59,656 nt of DNA from positions 1 through 59,656 of the forward strand of contig CAZVZK010000059.1 of NCBI GenBank assembly GCA_964630925.1, read 5' to 3'. The translations under genes and the position numbers were made by a program. This DNA is from RGDT01 sp964630925. Its GTDB lineage: Bacteria > Planctomycetota > Planctomycetia > Gemmatales > Gemmataceae. Numbering within the stretch: the stretch's first letter is position 1; each line of letters opens with the position of its first letter. The notes under the pieces are model-generated. The model was not told where the DNA came from and ran no database searches. It worked only from the letters and a program-made list of their open reading frames with translations. Positions 17,366-26,800 of the stretch are shown in pieces.

Positions 17366-17956
17366 ATGAGTGAGGTCGAGCTGGTCGTCATGGGTCTGCT
17401 TCAGGAGGGGGCAGAGTACGCTTACGAGGTCGAGCAGCGCATCCGGGAACGGCGGCTCCGGGAATGGGCCGCCATCGGCTTCTCCTCCGTCTACTACCTG
17501 CTCCAGAAGGCGGAAACGTCTGGCTGGGTGCGGTCGCGGGAGGGGGCGGCGCGGCGCGGCCCCCCGACGCGCCGCTACAGCCTGACGCCCCTCGGACGAG
17601 CCGAGCTGCGCGCCGCCGTTCTGGATCGCCTGAACAGCCCTCCCTCGCCCGGCAGCGTGGAGTTGACGGTGATGTTCGCGGGGGCCTTGCCGCCTGAAGA
17701 GTTTCGCCACGCCTTGACGGAATACGCCCGGCGATGCCGTGAGGCCGCGATGGAGGCGCGCGCGCGCTGGGAGGCGATTCCAGACACGCCGTACCGCGTG
17801 TATCAGGACGCCATCTTCGACCACTCCATCACGCTCTTGGAAACTGAGGCGGCCTGGGCGGAACGGACGGCCCAGCGACTTGCTTCCTCATCCGATTGGG
17901 GTGGAGGCTCCCAGCCTTGGGGGCCTCCAGAAAAGGAGGACACATGCGAGGATTGA
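17366..17956 (+). CDS. PadR-family transcriptional regulator
   Basis: A 196-aa regulator. The N-terminal winged helix (1 to ~85) begins ELVVMGLLQEGAEYAYEVEQ and includes FSSVYYLLQKAETSGWV (recognition region) and the wing RRYSLTPLGRAELRAAV. The C-terminal half is a dimerisation helix pair (about 110-180, 'Vir-C' type). The leader is short and a promoter with an overlapping palindrome lies just upstream, so it probably represses itself. Its 3' end overlaps the start of the PD40 gene by 13 bp, implying coupled translation; it therefore probably also controls that gene. Confidence 0.85.
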   Translation: MSEVELVVMGLLQEGAEYAYEVEQRIRERRLREWAAIGFSSVYYLLQKAETSGWVRSREGAARRGPPTRRYSLTPLGRAELRAAVLDRLNSPPSPGSVELTVMFAGALPPEEFRHALTEYARRCREAAMEARARWEAIPDTPYRVYQDAIFDHSITLLETEAAWAERTAQRLASSSDWGGGSQPWGPPEKEDTCED

Positions 17957-20391
17957 AAGCGGCTCAGGCAGGCATCGTCTCCCTCGTGGGTATGATCGCC
18001 GTGCTGTCGGTTGTGATCGCGCGCCCGGCCGATTCCGAGAAGATGCAGCCCGATGAGGTGCTGCGCGACATCCACCTGACCAAGGGGTGGAATGACGCCA
18101 CCAGTGCGTCGGCCAAGCCGACCTGGAAGGCGCTGGCCCGGGAACACGGCCAGGAGGCCGGCGTCCGGTTCGACTTCCCGGCCATCAAGAAGGCGGAGTG
18201 GTTCAACATCTCCCTCCCGGTGCGCGAAGGCTCCTGGCCGCAGGGCGGCTCGCGGGCCATCTTCCGGGCGCGGGCCGACAAGGCGGCCAGGATGCTGTTC
18301 CGGCTCAACGAGATGCCGGGGGCGACGGAAGGCAAGCGCGAAAGGCACAACGAGTTCGAGGCGCACGTCGTCACCTTCGACGTGAAGACCGGGTGGAGCG
18401 AGATCGAGGTGGACCTCCGCGACACCCGGAAGTTGTGGGGCCACGACGGCGGCAACGGCAAGCTGGACTTCGAGAAGATCACCGGGATCGGCTTCGAGCC
18501 CGCCGACCCCTCCAGGGCCGTTCGGCTGGAAGTCCGGATGCTGCGCATCGTGCCGGCGGGGGTGCGTGCCGGTGCTTCGCCCCCGTCCCCGACGCCGAAG
18601 TTCCGCATCGTCTTCAACAGCGACCGCGACGGCGACTATGAAATCCACTCGATGGACATGGACGGGCGCAACCTCGACCGGCTCACCCGGCACCCCGGCT
18701 ACGACCTCTGGCCCGCCCCCAGCCCCGACGGCAAGCGCATCGCCTGGATGACCAACCGCCACGGCAAGTCCTACGAACTCTACGCCATGAACGCCGACGG
18801 CTCCGCCCCCGTGCGCCTGACCGACAGCCCGAAGAGCCAGCAGGGGCACCCCACCTGGTCGCCGGACGGCAGGAGCATCGCCTTCTCCACCGACCGCGAC
18901 GGCGACATGGAGCTGTACCTCATGGACGCCGACGGCACCAACTGGCGTCGTCTGACGCGCTCCAAGGGGTCCGACGGCCTGCCGACGTTCTCGCCCGACG
19001 GCAAGCGGATCATCTTCGTCTCCGAGCGCGACGGCGACCACGAGCTGTACCTCATCAACGCCGACGGCACCGGCACGACGCGCCTGACGAGCCGCAAGGG
19101 CCTGGACACCATGCCGGCCTGGTCGCCCGACGGCAAGACGGTCGCGTTCGTGTCGGACCGCGACGGCGACCAGGGCATCTTCCTCATGGGCCCCGACGGC
19201 AAGAACGTGCGCCGCTTCAGCAAGCCCAAGGTTTTCGAGGGCTGGCCGGACTGGTCGCCGGACGGCCACTTCCTGTGCTTCCACGCCGACATCGACGGGC
19301 ATTTCACCGTCTGCGTGGCCGAGGTGGCGACGGGCCGCGTCGAACGTCTGACGCGCGGGCGCGGCTCCAACCGCAACCCGCGCTTCATGCGAATGAACGA
19401 GGACGCGCCCGCGCCGCCGGCCATCCCGCAGGACGGCCTGCGCATCGCCGCCGAGGTGAGCGGCCACCTGACGAGCGGCATGGCCGGGCCGAACCCGCAG
19501 AAGTACCCGTTCCGCTACCGGGGCTACGGCGTGCTGGACAAGGCCCAGCGAGCGGCCCTCTCGAAGGCCGGCGCGGTCCCGGAGGCGGCGGCGCGGGCCC
19601 TCGGGCAGGCGCTGCTGTGGCCCGGGGCGGGCGACACCCTGGAGGCGATCAAGCTCGCCGGCGACGGCAAGAAGCTCGCCGGCGAGGCGAAGGTGCTGCA
19701 CCGCTACGGCAAGCAGGGCACGCACGTCATCACGCTGAAGATCGAGGGGGCGTTCGACATGGGCCGCCTGACGCTGCGTGCCGTGGACGCGGCGATCACC
19801 GGCACCTGGGACTGGGGCGGCGGCATCGCCAAGCAGGAGGGGGCGGTGACGGTGCGCTTCGAGATGCAGGGCGCGGCAGTGCCGAGCGGCGGCACGCCTG
19901 AGAAGGGCACGCCTGGGAAGCCGCCGGCGAAGGACGCGCCGCCGGCGAAGGACGCGGCCCTGAAGGCGACGGCCACGGTGGACGGCCACACGCAGGCGGT
20001 GGCGTTCAACCCGCAGAAGTACCCGTTCAAGTACGCGGGCAGCTCGGCGCTCGACGCCGAACAGGTGAAGGCGCTGGGCAAGGCCGGGCCGGTGCCGGAC
20101 GCCGTGGCGAAGGCGCTGCTGGGCTGCCTGCTCTGGCCGGGCGAGGGCGACACCCTGGAGAAGGCGTCCCTGAAGGGCGACGGCAAGAAGCTGACGGGCG
20201 AGGCGGAGGTGCTGCATAGGTACGGCGAGCAGGGGACGCACGTCATCAAGGTGAAGCTCGAAGGGGGCGTGGCCGGCGGCAAGGTGACGCTGAAGGCGAC
20301 GGATGCCTCCGTCACCGGGACGTGGAACGCCGGCTTCGCGACGAAACTGAAGGGGGGGGTGACGATCAAGATCGACATCCAGCAGCCTTGA
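17944..20391 (+). CDS. Exported PD40/TolB-like beta-propeller protein with a duplicated C-terminal domain
   Basis: An 815-aa protein with a membrane or signal segment near the N terminus (about residues 7-27). Residues ~30-200 form a domain of carbohydrate-binding or jelly-roll appearance. Residues ~220-480 carry six PD40 propeller blades with repeated SPDGK.I.F.S.RDGD and 'L[YI].MDADG...RLT' motifs. The C-terminal third has two related ~130-residue repeats, each starting near NPQKYPF+Y and containing 'LLWPG.GDTLE' and 'VLHRYG.QGTHVI', joined by a KDAPPAKDA linker. PD40 propellers bind proteins or glycans at the cell surface. ATG 17944 is preceded by GGAGG. A strong hairpin follows at 20445. 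Regulated with the upstream PadR gene. Confidence 0.8.
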   Translation: MRGLKAAQAGIVSLVGMIAVLSVVIARPADSEKMQPDEVLRDIHLTKGWNDATSASAKPTWKALAREHGQEAGVRFDFPAIKKAEWFNISLPVREGSWPQGGSRAIFRARADKAARMLFRLNEMPGATEGKRERHNEFEAHVVTFDVKTGWSEIEVDLRDTRKLWGHDGGNGKLDFEKITGIGFEPADPSRAVRLEVRMLRIVPAGVRAGASPPSPTPKFRIVFNSDRDGDYEIHSMDMDGRNLDRLTRHPGYDLWPAPSPDGKRIAWMTNRHGKSYELYAMNADGSAPVRLTDSPKSQQGHPTWSPDGRSIAFSTDRDGDMELYLMDADGTNWRRLTRSKGSDGLPTFSPDGKRIIFVSERDGDHELYLINADGTGTTRLTSRKGLDTMPAWSPDGKTVAFVSDRDGDQGIFLMGPDGKNVRRFSKPKVFEGWPDWSPDGHFLCFHADIDGHFTVCVAEVATGRVERLTRGRGSNRNPRFMRMNEDAPAPPAIPQDGLRIAAEVSGHLTSGMAGPNPQKYPFRYRGYGVLDKAQRAALSKAGAVPEAAARALGQALLWPGAGDTLEAIKLAGDGKKLAGEAKVLHRYGKQGTHVITLKIEGAFDMGRLTLRAVDAAITGTWDWGGGIAKQEGAVTVRFEMQGAAVPSGGTPEKGTPGKPPAKDAPPAKDAALKATATVDGHTQAVAFNPQKYPFKYAGSSALDAEQVKALGKAGPVPDAVAKALLGCLLWPGEGDTLEKASLKGDGKKLTGEAEVLHRYGEQGTHVIKVKLEGGVAGGKVTLKATDASVTGTWNAGFATKLKGGVTIKIDIQQP

Positions 20392-21833
20392 TCTCCCGCG
20401 CACGGAGAACATGCGCGTGAATGACAGGGCCACCTCTCCGCCCGCTGCGGCTCCGGCCCGCCTGAAGGGCCGAGCCGCAGTTCAGCAAGTCGAGGCCGAG
20501 ATGCATGACTCGGGTAGCGGTCAAGCCAGTAGCGGATGTGAGCGAGCCGCTGAAGACGCACCGAACTGTACTGCGGGCGGCGGCCCAGGTGAGCGAGGCC
20601 GTGGCGCGCAAGTCGGGGCGCGCAAGCCGGGGCGCGCAAGCCAGGGCCGCCTCCTCGTTCCTCTTGCGTGGCGGCGGCCCCGCTGCCTGTCGCCCTCGGA
20701 CTTCTGGAGGCTTCCATGACCAAGCTCTCAACCGGCGCGGGCGTCGCCCTGCTCGCCGCCTTCCTCTTCCAGAGGCTCTCGGCCGCATGCACCCGGATGC
20801 CGTCGTTCTTGTCCTTGAGCAGCCTGGTGAGGGCGGGGACGGCGGCCTTGGCCTCCGGGCCGATCTCACCCAGGGTGTGGGCGGCATCCCCGCGCACGAA
20901 CGGGTCGGCGTGGCCCAGCCCTTCGATCAGCACCGGGAGGACGGCCTTGGCCTGCTTGTCGATCTTCCACAAGCTCTCGGCCGCGTGGACCCGGACGCCG
21001 TGGTCCTTGTCCTTGAGCATGCCCTTCAGCACGGCGGCGGCGGCCTTGGCCTTGGGGCCGAACCTGGCCAGGGCGTGGGCGGCATCCCCACGCACCCCCG
21101 GCGACCTGTCCTTCAGCCTCTCCGCGAGGGCGGCAAGCACCGGCTTGGTGGCCGCCCCGATCTTGCCGAGAGTATCGGCCGCTTGCCCCCGCACGCCCTC
21201 GCTCCCGTCCTTCAGCGCCGCGACGAGGTCGGGCACCGCTGCCATCGCCTCCGCGCCGATCCCGCCGAGGGCGGCGGCGGCGTTCAGGCGAACGTCCTGC
21301 TCCGTGTCCTTGAGGCAGCGGGCCAGGGCCGTGACGGCGGCCTTCGCGGCCGCCCCGATCTCGCCCAGGCCGGCGGCGGCGTTCGCACGCACCTCGGCGT
21401 CGTCGTCCTTCAGCAGGCCGATCAAGGCCGGGACCGCCGCCTTCGCATCGGGGCCGATGCCGCCCAGCGCGAAGGCGGCCTGGCCACGCACGCCGGCATC
21501 GTCGTCCTCCAGCGCCTTCGTCAGGGCGGATACGGCCGCCTTCGCCTCCACGCCGACGTAGCCCAGGGCTTCCGCCGCGAGCGACCGCACCTCGGCGTCC
21601 TTGTCCTTCAAAGCCTCCGCCAGTGCCGGCACCGCCTTGGCGACCAGTGCATCGCCGTCCTTGCAGATGGAGTTGATGGCCTTGGCGGCCTCACGCCGGG
21701 CCTTGGCATCGGGCTGCTTCATCGCCTTGAGCCACTCGTCCTGCGACTTCTTCCCCTGGCGCGGCCCGTCCTGGCCCCGCCCGGCGGGGGCGAGGCAAAG
21801 GACGACGAGCAGAATCCCCAGACACGATCTCAT
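19704..21833 (-). CDS. Exported HEAT-repeat protein with a run-on C terminus
   Basis: A signal peptide (MRSCLGILLVVLCLAPAGRGQ) leads into about nine HEAT repeats of 36-38 residues, each with A.AVPAL...LKD.D..VR..AA.ALG.IG, ending near 20760. Such repeats form solenoids that bind proteins. After 'AAESLWKRKAA' the sequence stops looking like HEAT or any protein, yet no stop occurs in frame until 19704. The last ~340 codons are antisense to the terminator and 3' end of the PD40 gene. The native end was therefore probably lost by deletion or a small frameshift near 20700-20760. Functional protein probably spans about 20700-21833. A Prodigal-type caller may place this gene differently. Confidence 0.6.
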   Translation of the reverse strand: MRSCLGILLVVLCLAPAGRGQDGPRQGKKSQDEWLKAMKQPDAKARREAAKAINSICKDGDALVAKAVPALAEALKDKDAEVRSLAAEALGYVGVEAKAAVSALTKALEDDDAGVRGQAAFALGGIGPDAKAAVPALIGLLKDDDAEVRANAAAGLGEIGAAAKAAVTALARCLKDTEQDVRLNAAAALGGIGAEAMAAVPDLVAALKDGSEGVRGQAADTLGKIGAATKPVLAALAERLKDRSPGVRGDAAHALARFGPKAKAAAAVLKGMLKDKDHGVRVHAAESLWKIDKQAKAVLPVLIEGLGHADPFVRGDAAHTLGEIGPEAKAAVPALTRLLKDKNDGIRVHAAESLWKRKAASRATPAPVESLVMEASRSPRATGSGAAATQEERGGGPGLRAPACAPRLARHGLAHLGRRPQYSSVRLQRLAHIRYWLDRYPSHASRPRLAELRLGPSGGPEPQRAERWPCHSRACSPCAGDQGCWMSILIVTPPFSFVAKPAFHVPVTEASVAFSVTLPPATPPSSFTLMTCVPCSPYLCSTSASPVSFLPSPFRDAFSRVSPSPGQSRQPSSAFATASGTGPALPSAFTCSASSAELPAYLNGYFCGLNATACVWPSTVAVAFRAASFAGGASFAGGFPGVPFSGVPPLGTAAPCISKRTVTAPSCLAMPPPQSQVPVIAASTARSVRRPMSNAPSIFSVMTCVPCLP
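20445..20480 (+). terminator. Hairpin after the PD40 gene
   Basis: CTGCGGCTC-C-GGCCC, loop GCCTGAA, GGGCC-GAGCCGCAG: a 14-bp stem with one bulge, 54 bp past the stop codon, followed by TTCAG. It is the likely terminator for the PadR-PD40 transcript. Confidence 0.6.
20604..20645. repeat. Three tandem 14-bp repeats
   Basis: GCGCGCAAGYCGGG occurs three times in a row (20604-20617, 20618-20631 and 20632-20645, the last with one or two changes). It lies in non-coding sequence under the run-on tail of the HEAT-repeat frame. Confidence 0.7.
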
Positions 21834-21893
21834 TTTGATCTCCGATCAGGTTCGCGGCTTGGTGCCTGGAAATCAGTGGAACAGGCCGCCCGG

Positions 21894-22574
21894 TCAGCGG
21901 CCGCCGGGATGGCGGGAGTGGTTCTTCACGGGACGGTGCGGCTTCACGGCGGAAGGCGAGTAGTTGAGGGATCGCCGCTGGTCCTGGAGCCGGTGAAGCT
22001 GGTCCTGGAGCATGTGGCGCTGGTCCTGAATCCTGTGAACCGTCGAAGCCGTGGCCGGGACGCGATGGGTCCGGACGGGGCGGTAGTAGCTGGATCGCCC
22101 GTGGCGAGAGTAGTTGGCGTTGCGGCGCACGGCCAGATTGCGCTGGGCCTGGGCGTAGGCGGCCCGGAGCGCCTGCTGATTCAGCCGCTGCATGTTCTTG
22201 AACTGCACCGCGTAGGCTTCCCCGTAGGAATCGAACTCGGCCCAGCTAATCCGGCCGTCGCCATCCTGATCGAGGGCCAACAGGTACACCTGGTCGGGGT
22301 ACTTCAGCCCGGCCTGCCCGGAAGGCGACGTGTAGTTCCCCTTGTCGTCGAACTGGGGAAGCGGGACCGGCTTGGCCCTTGGGCCACGGAACGCCCTGGC
22401 CAGCTCCACGTCATCGAGGAGCCCGTCCTTGTTGAGGTCCATGCGGCCGAAGGACACCCGCAACTGGGCCTCGACCAGGGGGTCGTGCCTCACGGCGGGC
22501 TGCCCGACGGCGCGCTGCGCCGTGCCGAGCATCAGACACGGCACGCAGAGGACGCCTCCGATGAGTCGCAACAT
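21894..22574 (-). CDS. Secreted EF-hand protein
   Basis: A 226-aa protein with a signal peptide (about 1-24, MLRLIGGVLCVPCLMLGTAQ) and two EF-hand loops: D46-LNKDGLLDDV-E57 and D102-QDGDGRISWA-E113, both with intact calcium ligands. The C-terminal ~100 residues are basic, rich in Gln, Arg, Tyr and His, with a short repeat around 'HRIQDQRHMLQDQLHRLQDQ' that may form a coiled coil. ATG 22574 is chosen over an upstream in-frame codon because it starts the signal peptide. Proteins of this sort are abundant in planctomycetes and probably bind calcium at the envelope. Confidence 0.75.
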   Translation of the reverse strand: MLRLIGGVLCVPCLMLGTAQRAVGQPAVRHDPLVEAQLRVSFGRMDLNKDGLLDDVELARAFRGPRAKPVPLPQFDDKGNYTSPSGQAGLKYPDQVYLLALDQDGDGRISWAEFDSYGEAYAVQFKNMQRLNQQALRAAYAQAQRNLAVRRNANYSRHGRSSYYRPVRTHRVPATASTVHRIQDQRHMLQDQLHRLQDQRRSLNYSPSAVKPHRPVKNHSRHPGGR

Positions 22575-22823
22575 GATTGATCGCCTTCGTGGCCCCCGAC
22601 TCGGGAGACGGACCAGGAGAAGGGGGCAAGCCGCCTGGTCCCGTGAACCCACGCGCGGATATCGAGTGCGGATGGTGGCGCACGCCGAGACACGGGTGCC
22701 GTGTCACGGGCGAACCTTCGTCGGCCGTCGTGCGACGAGCCGAGAACCACCAAGCGGGGATGGGGGCACCGGGAATGAGGTGCGCACCGCCGGACTCGGG
22801 CGGCGCAGGGAAGTGTCAACCGA

Positions 22824-23240
22824 TCAAATGAGGAGCGGACAATGGGCGAGAGACAAGGGGAAGGCGGGGGGGTGGGATGTCGTCCTGGGAGGCGCGTGAA
22901 GGATCGCCCCGAAATCGAACGAGGCGATGGCGGCCATGCAGAAGGAGAAGGCTGAGGGCTTCGAGCCGCCGGAGGTCTGTGTGGCGAACAAGGGGTCCGG
23001 CGAAACGGCTCGGCAAGACGGCTGGTGCGACGCCGGGGCGTGACACGGGTGCGACGCCGTGGAGATGGTGGACCGGGATGCAGTAGCCTCGTTGCTCAGC
23101 CCATGCTCGCAGTCTCTCGTGGGCTGCTCGGCACTGCTTTCCGGGTGGTCCGTGCAGGCACTCGCGCCGCCGCATGTGCAGATGCCTTCTGGCAACAGCA
23201 GCAAGAACGCCAGCACGGTGCTGAGAATGCGGCGGACCAT
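22824..23240 (-). CDS. Cys-rich secreted protein with PxGxCxC motif (family member A)
   Basis: A 138-aa protein with signal peptide MVRRILSTVLAFLLLLPEG, immediately followed by ICTCGGASAC, further single Cys residues (DCEHG, HPCHAP, HQPSC) and a C terminus ending PLSLAHCPLLI. Similar leader-plus-Cys designs occur at 30703, 42019, 51890 and 52522. The Cys and His content suggests metal or thiol chemistry in the periplasm, which is inference. It follows a His/Gly/Tyr-rich secreted protein (23388-23744), the same order as at 42651 and 42019. The family has no name that I know. Confidence 0.6.
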   Translation of the reverse strand: MVRRILSTVLAFLLLLPEGICTCGGASACTDHPESSAEQPTRDCEHGLSNEATASRSTISTASHPCHAPASHQPSCRAVSPDPLFATQTSGGSKPSAFSFCMAAIASFDFGAILHAPPRTTSHPPAFPLSLAHCPLLI

Positions 23241-23334
23241 CCGCGAAACCCCCTGGAATCCAGGCTCTCATCAAAGGATTCTAGTCACGGCGTTCCCGCC
23301 GGGCAAGCGGAAAAGCATCGCGTTTGAACGATGG

Positions 23335-23359
23335 CGGGCCGGGGTCGTATCCCGGCCCG
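23335..23359 (-). terminator. Hairpin after the His/Gly/Tyr-rich gene
   Basis: CGGGCCGGG, loop GTCGTAT, CCCGGCCCG: a perfect 9-bp stem 28 bp past the stop codon of the minus-strand gene at 23388. It would terminate or attenuate transcription before the Cys-rich gene. No strong T-run follows. Confidence 0.55.
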
Positions 23360-23387
23360 TCTCGTTACACGTCACCCCGGCACCGGA

Positions 23388-23744
23388 TCAGCGGTGGCCG
23401 CCACGGCCGTGGTGGGTGTCGTGGCGGTTGTAGCCGTGGCCGGCGTACCCGCCGCCGTAGGACGGGACGGAGTAGACGCCGACGCGGGGGGCGTAGTAGC
23501 CGGGGCTGGCGTACCCGCCGTACCCCTGCGAGTAGTACCCGCCGCCGTAGGACGGGACGGAGTAGACGCCGACGCGGGGGGCGTAGTGGCCGCCGTGGGC
23601 GTAGCCGCCGTGGGTGGAGCCGCCGTGGGTGGAGCCGTGGCCGTGGCTGCCGCCGTGGCGGCCGCCGCCGTGCTGCGCCGAGGCCGTCCCGGTGGTCACG
23701 AACAGGCCGGCCGCCAGGACCGCCGCAGCGATGAGGTACTTCAT
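23388..23744 (-). CDS. Secreted His/Gly/Tyr-rich repeat protein
   Basis: A 118-aa protein with signal peptide MKYLIAAAVLAAGLFVTTGTASAQ, a His/Gly-rich segment (HGGGRHGGSHGHG), then two copies of YAPRVGVYSVPSYGGGY and a His-rich tail. The DNA of the two copies is identical over 53 bp (23445-23497 and 23535-23587), a 90-bp tandem duplication. ATG 23744 is chosen because it begins a perfect signal peptide. It resembles the protein at 42651-42944. Metal binding by His and a structural envelope role are inferences from composition. Confidence 0.65.
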   Translation of the reverse strand: MKYLIAAAVLAAGLFVTTGTASAQHGGGRHGGSHGHGSTHGGSTHGGYAHGGHYAPRVGVYSVPSYGGGYYSQGYGGYASPGYYAPRVGVYSVPSYGGGYAGHGYNRHDTHHGRGGHR

Positions 23745-23865
23745 GGGAACTCCCGAAGGGCGAAAGGGACAGGCAGGGGAAGGTGAGGCCATATGGCCCG
23801 TCACACCTTCCCCGACAAGCTGACGCACGGCGGGCGTGGACTTGCGCCTGCCGGAGCCCCGCCGG

Positions 23866-26800
23866 TCACGGGAAGCGGACGGCGAGGAAGGTGCAATCGT
23901 CAGCCACCGGGCCATCCCGCGCATGTCCCCTCACCGCCCGCTCCACCTCGTCGGCCACCGCTCGCGGCCCCGCCCCGGCGTGCTGCCCGACCAGCGAGAT
24001 CAGCGCGTCCTTGCCGAACTGCTCGTCCGTCGCCCCTCGCCCTTCGGTGACCCCGTCCGTCCAGCAGGCCAGGAGGTCGCCTGGGGCGATCTGGACCGAC
24101 TGCGTCACCCACGCCATCACCGGGTCGATGCCCATCATCATCCCCGTCGAATGCAGCAGCACCGCCTCCGACCCCTTCGCCAGCAGCAGCGCCGGCTCAT
24201 GCCCGGCGCTGGCGTAGCTCAGGGTGCGGGCCGCCGGCCTCCAGACCGCCAGGAACACCGTGGCGAAGTCCTCGGGCAGGTTGACGGCGGTGAAGCGCCG
24301 GTTGAGCAGCGCCAGCATGTCGCCGGGGTCGTCGTGGGCCTCGGAGGCGTCGAGCAGCAGCACCTTGAGCATCGCCGCGATCATCGCCGGGGCGATCCCG
24401 TGGCCGACCACGTCCGCCACGCAAAGCACAGTCGCCCCGGCCCTGGTCTGGAAGATGTCGATGAAGTCGCCGCCCACCTCGTCCGCCGCCCGATGGAAGT
24501 AGGCGACATCGAACCCGCCGCCCTGGCCGTCGCGGGGCAGCAGGTTCGCCTGCACCCGCCGCGCCCGGTCCAGCGCCAGCTTCCTCCGCGCCTCTGCCTG
24601 CGCCAGCGAGCCGCTCATGGCGTTGACCGCCTCCGCGAGCCGCGCCAGCTCCGCCCCGTCGAACTCCTCCACCGTGGTGCCGTAGTCGCCGGCGGCGATC
24701 CCGTCAATCGTCCTGACCAGACGGCGCAACGGCTTGTGAACCAGCTTGTGGATGACGAGGTTGATGGCAACCGCGAGCAGCAAGCCGAAGACGACCACGC
24801 CGACGGATCGCAGGACCGCCTGGCGGCGGATCTCGGCCTGCACGTTCGCCATCTCCTCCGCGACGTAGGCTGTGACCCCGCCCTCGGAGTGCCTGCCGAC
24901 GAGCAGCCCACCGGCGGGGCGGCCGGCGGCGGCGCGGATCGCCTCCAGCAGCTCGTCGGAGTCGCGGTGATGGGCCTGCGATTGCAGCACCTTGCCATCG
25001 ATCTCCACGACGATGTGGTGGCCGGGGGACTCTTCGTCACTCATGCGGCCGCAGACGGCGTCGATGAAACGCTGCTGCTCCGCGACGGCCTTCCGGTCCA
25101 GCCCGGAGACGGCCTGGTGCAGCGTCATCGCCTGCTCGCGCAGGGCGAGCGACTTGTCCGCGAGCCTCTGCCGCGACTCCCGGTGGTAGTCGAAGATCAG
25201 GAAGCCGACACCGACGGCGACCACCAGCAAGTTGACCGCCAGGGCCACGCGAAGGCCCACCGAGGCGGGAATGAAGCTGCTCCCCATCACGCAATCCCTC
25301 CCCTTCATGGCCCCGGCCCCACGTCCCCGAACAGGCTCAATCGCTGGAGCGCCCGACGCCGTTCCCCGTCCCGGATCAACGACGGCGAGCGGCTCCTCGC
25401 TGCCGACAATCGCCGCGATGGGATACCGGGCGTCGAGTTGGCCCCACCAGAGCGTCGTGTTCGGGAACACGGACGAGAAGCTGTCCGCGATCAACTGGAA
25501 CTCCTCGGGGCCGACCTGGTACAGGGCGAACCACTGGCAGAACAGCCCGCCCGGCTTCAGCCGCCGCCGCACCGTCTGGTAGAACTCGACGGTGTAGAGG
25601 TAGCCGGCCCGGCTCTCCCACGGCACGAACAGGTCGGACACGATCACGTCGAACCGCCGGCCGGTGCGGAGCAGATGGTGCCGGGCGTCATCGACGCGGA
25701 CCTCGACTTTGGGGTGGTCGGCCACGCCGAGGTTGGCCGACGCCAGCAGCCGGGACGCCTCCACGACTTCGGGGATCAACTCGATGATGAGGGCGCTGTC
25801 AACGTCCCCGTCCGCGACCGCCGGTGCCGCCGTCAGCCCCGTCCCAAGCCCGAGGAAGGCGACATCCTTCGGCCCGGCGTGCAGCGGGAGCGGCAGGCGG
25901 CCTTGGCGGTACTCGCGCACGGCCTTCGCCGTCGAGCCGTGCCGGTAGTGGAGGTTCTGCCGCACCTCCAGCGAACCGTCCTTGCGGTTGCGGACGACAT
26001 CCACCCAGCCGTAAGCAGTCTCCCAACGCCGCACCAGTTCCGCGCCGCCTTCCTCATTCCCCGACGTTGGCCCCGAAACGATCACCGCCGCTGCCACCGC
26101 CCCGGCGAGCGTGAGGGCGGCCGCGAACGTCGTGTGCTTTCCACTGACCAGCAACGCCGCCCCGGCGAGGCTGAACAGGATCACGAACAGCCCGAACGAA
26201 GACCACAGCCCCACCAGCGGCGGCAGGAGGAGTCCGGCGGCAATCGCCCCCGCCGCAGCGGCGAGCGTGTTCGCCGCCGTCACGCGCCCGGCCGCCCCGC
26301 CGCCGCCGGCGGCCTGGATGGCGGCGGGAAGGGCCATGCCCAGGAGCGTGACCGGCGGCAGCACGAAGAGGGCCACCAGCCCGAACGCCCCGGCGAGGTA
26401 GCCGGCGAACGACTCCCCGGAGGAGAAGTAGCCCAGCCCGGTGAGCCGGGGGAATGCGGCCACGGACACGGCCAGGGCCAGGCCCCCCAGCGAGAACGAA
26501 GCCGTGGCGATCAGCCGGGGGGGCAGATGCCTGCCGAGCCAGGAGGCGAGTGCGGCCCCGAGGCTCAGGGCGAGGAGGAAGGCGGCGACGACGGCCCCGA
26601 AGGTGTAGACGCTGTTGTGGAAGACGAGCGAGAGCATCCGGGTGTAGAGGATCTCCAGCCCCAATATGCCGAACCCCGAGATCGCCGCCAGGGCCATCCA
26701 CCCCGATGACTCGCCTGCTCCATCCCCGCCGGCATCCGATTCCCCCCCCGTGTCCGCCCGACGCTGGAAGGGTGCCGCCGAGCAAGCGATCAGCCCGCAC

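Noticed and set aside
17803..20433. Long minus-strand open frame opposite the PD40 gene
   Set aside because: It mirrors the PD40 repeats in antisense and has no domain or start signal.
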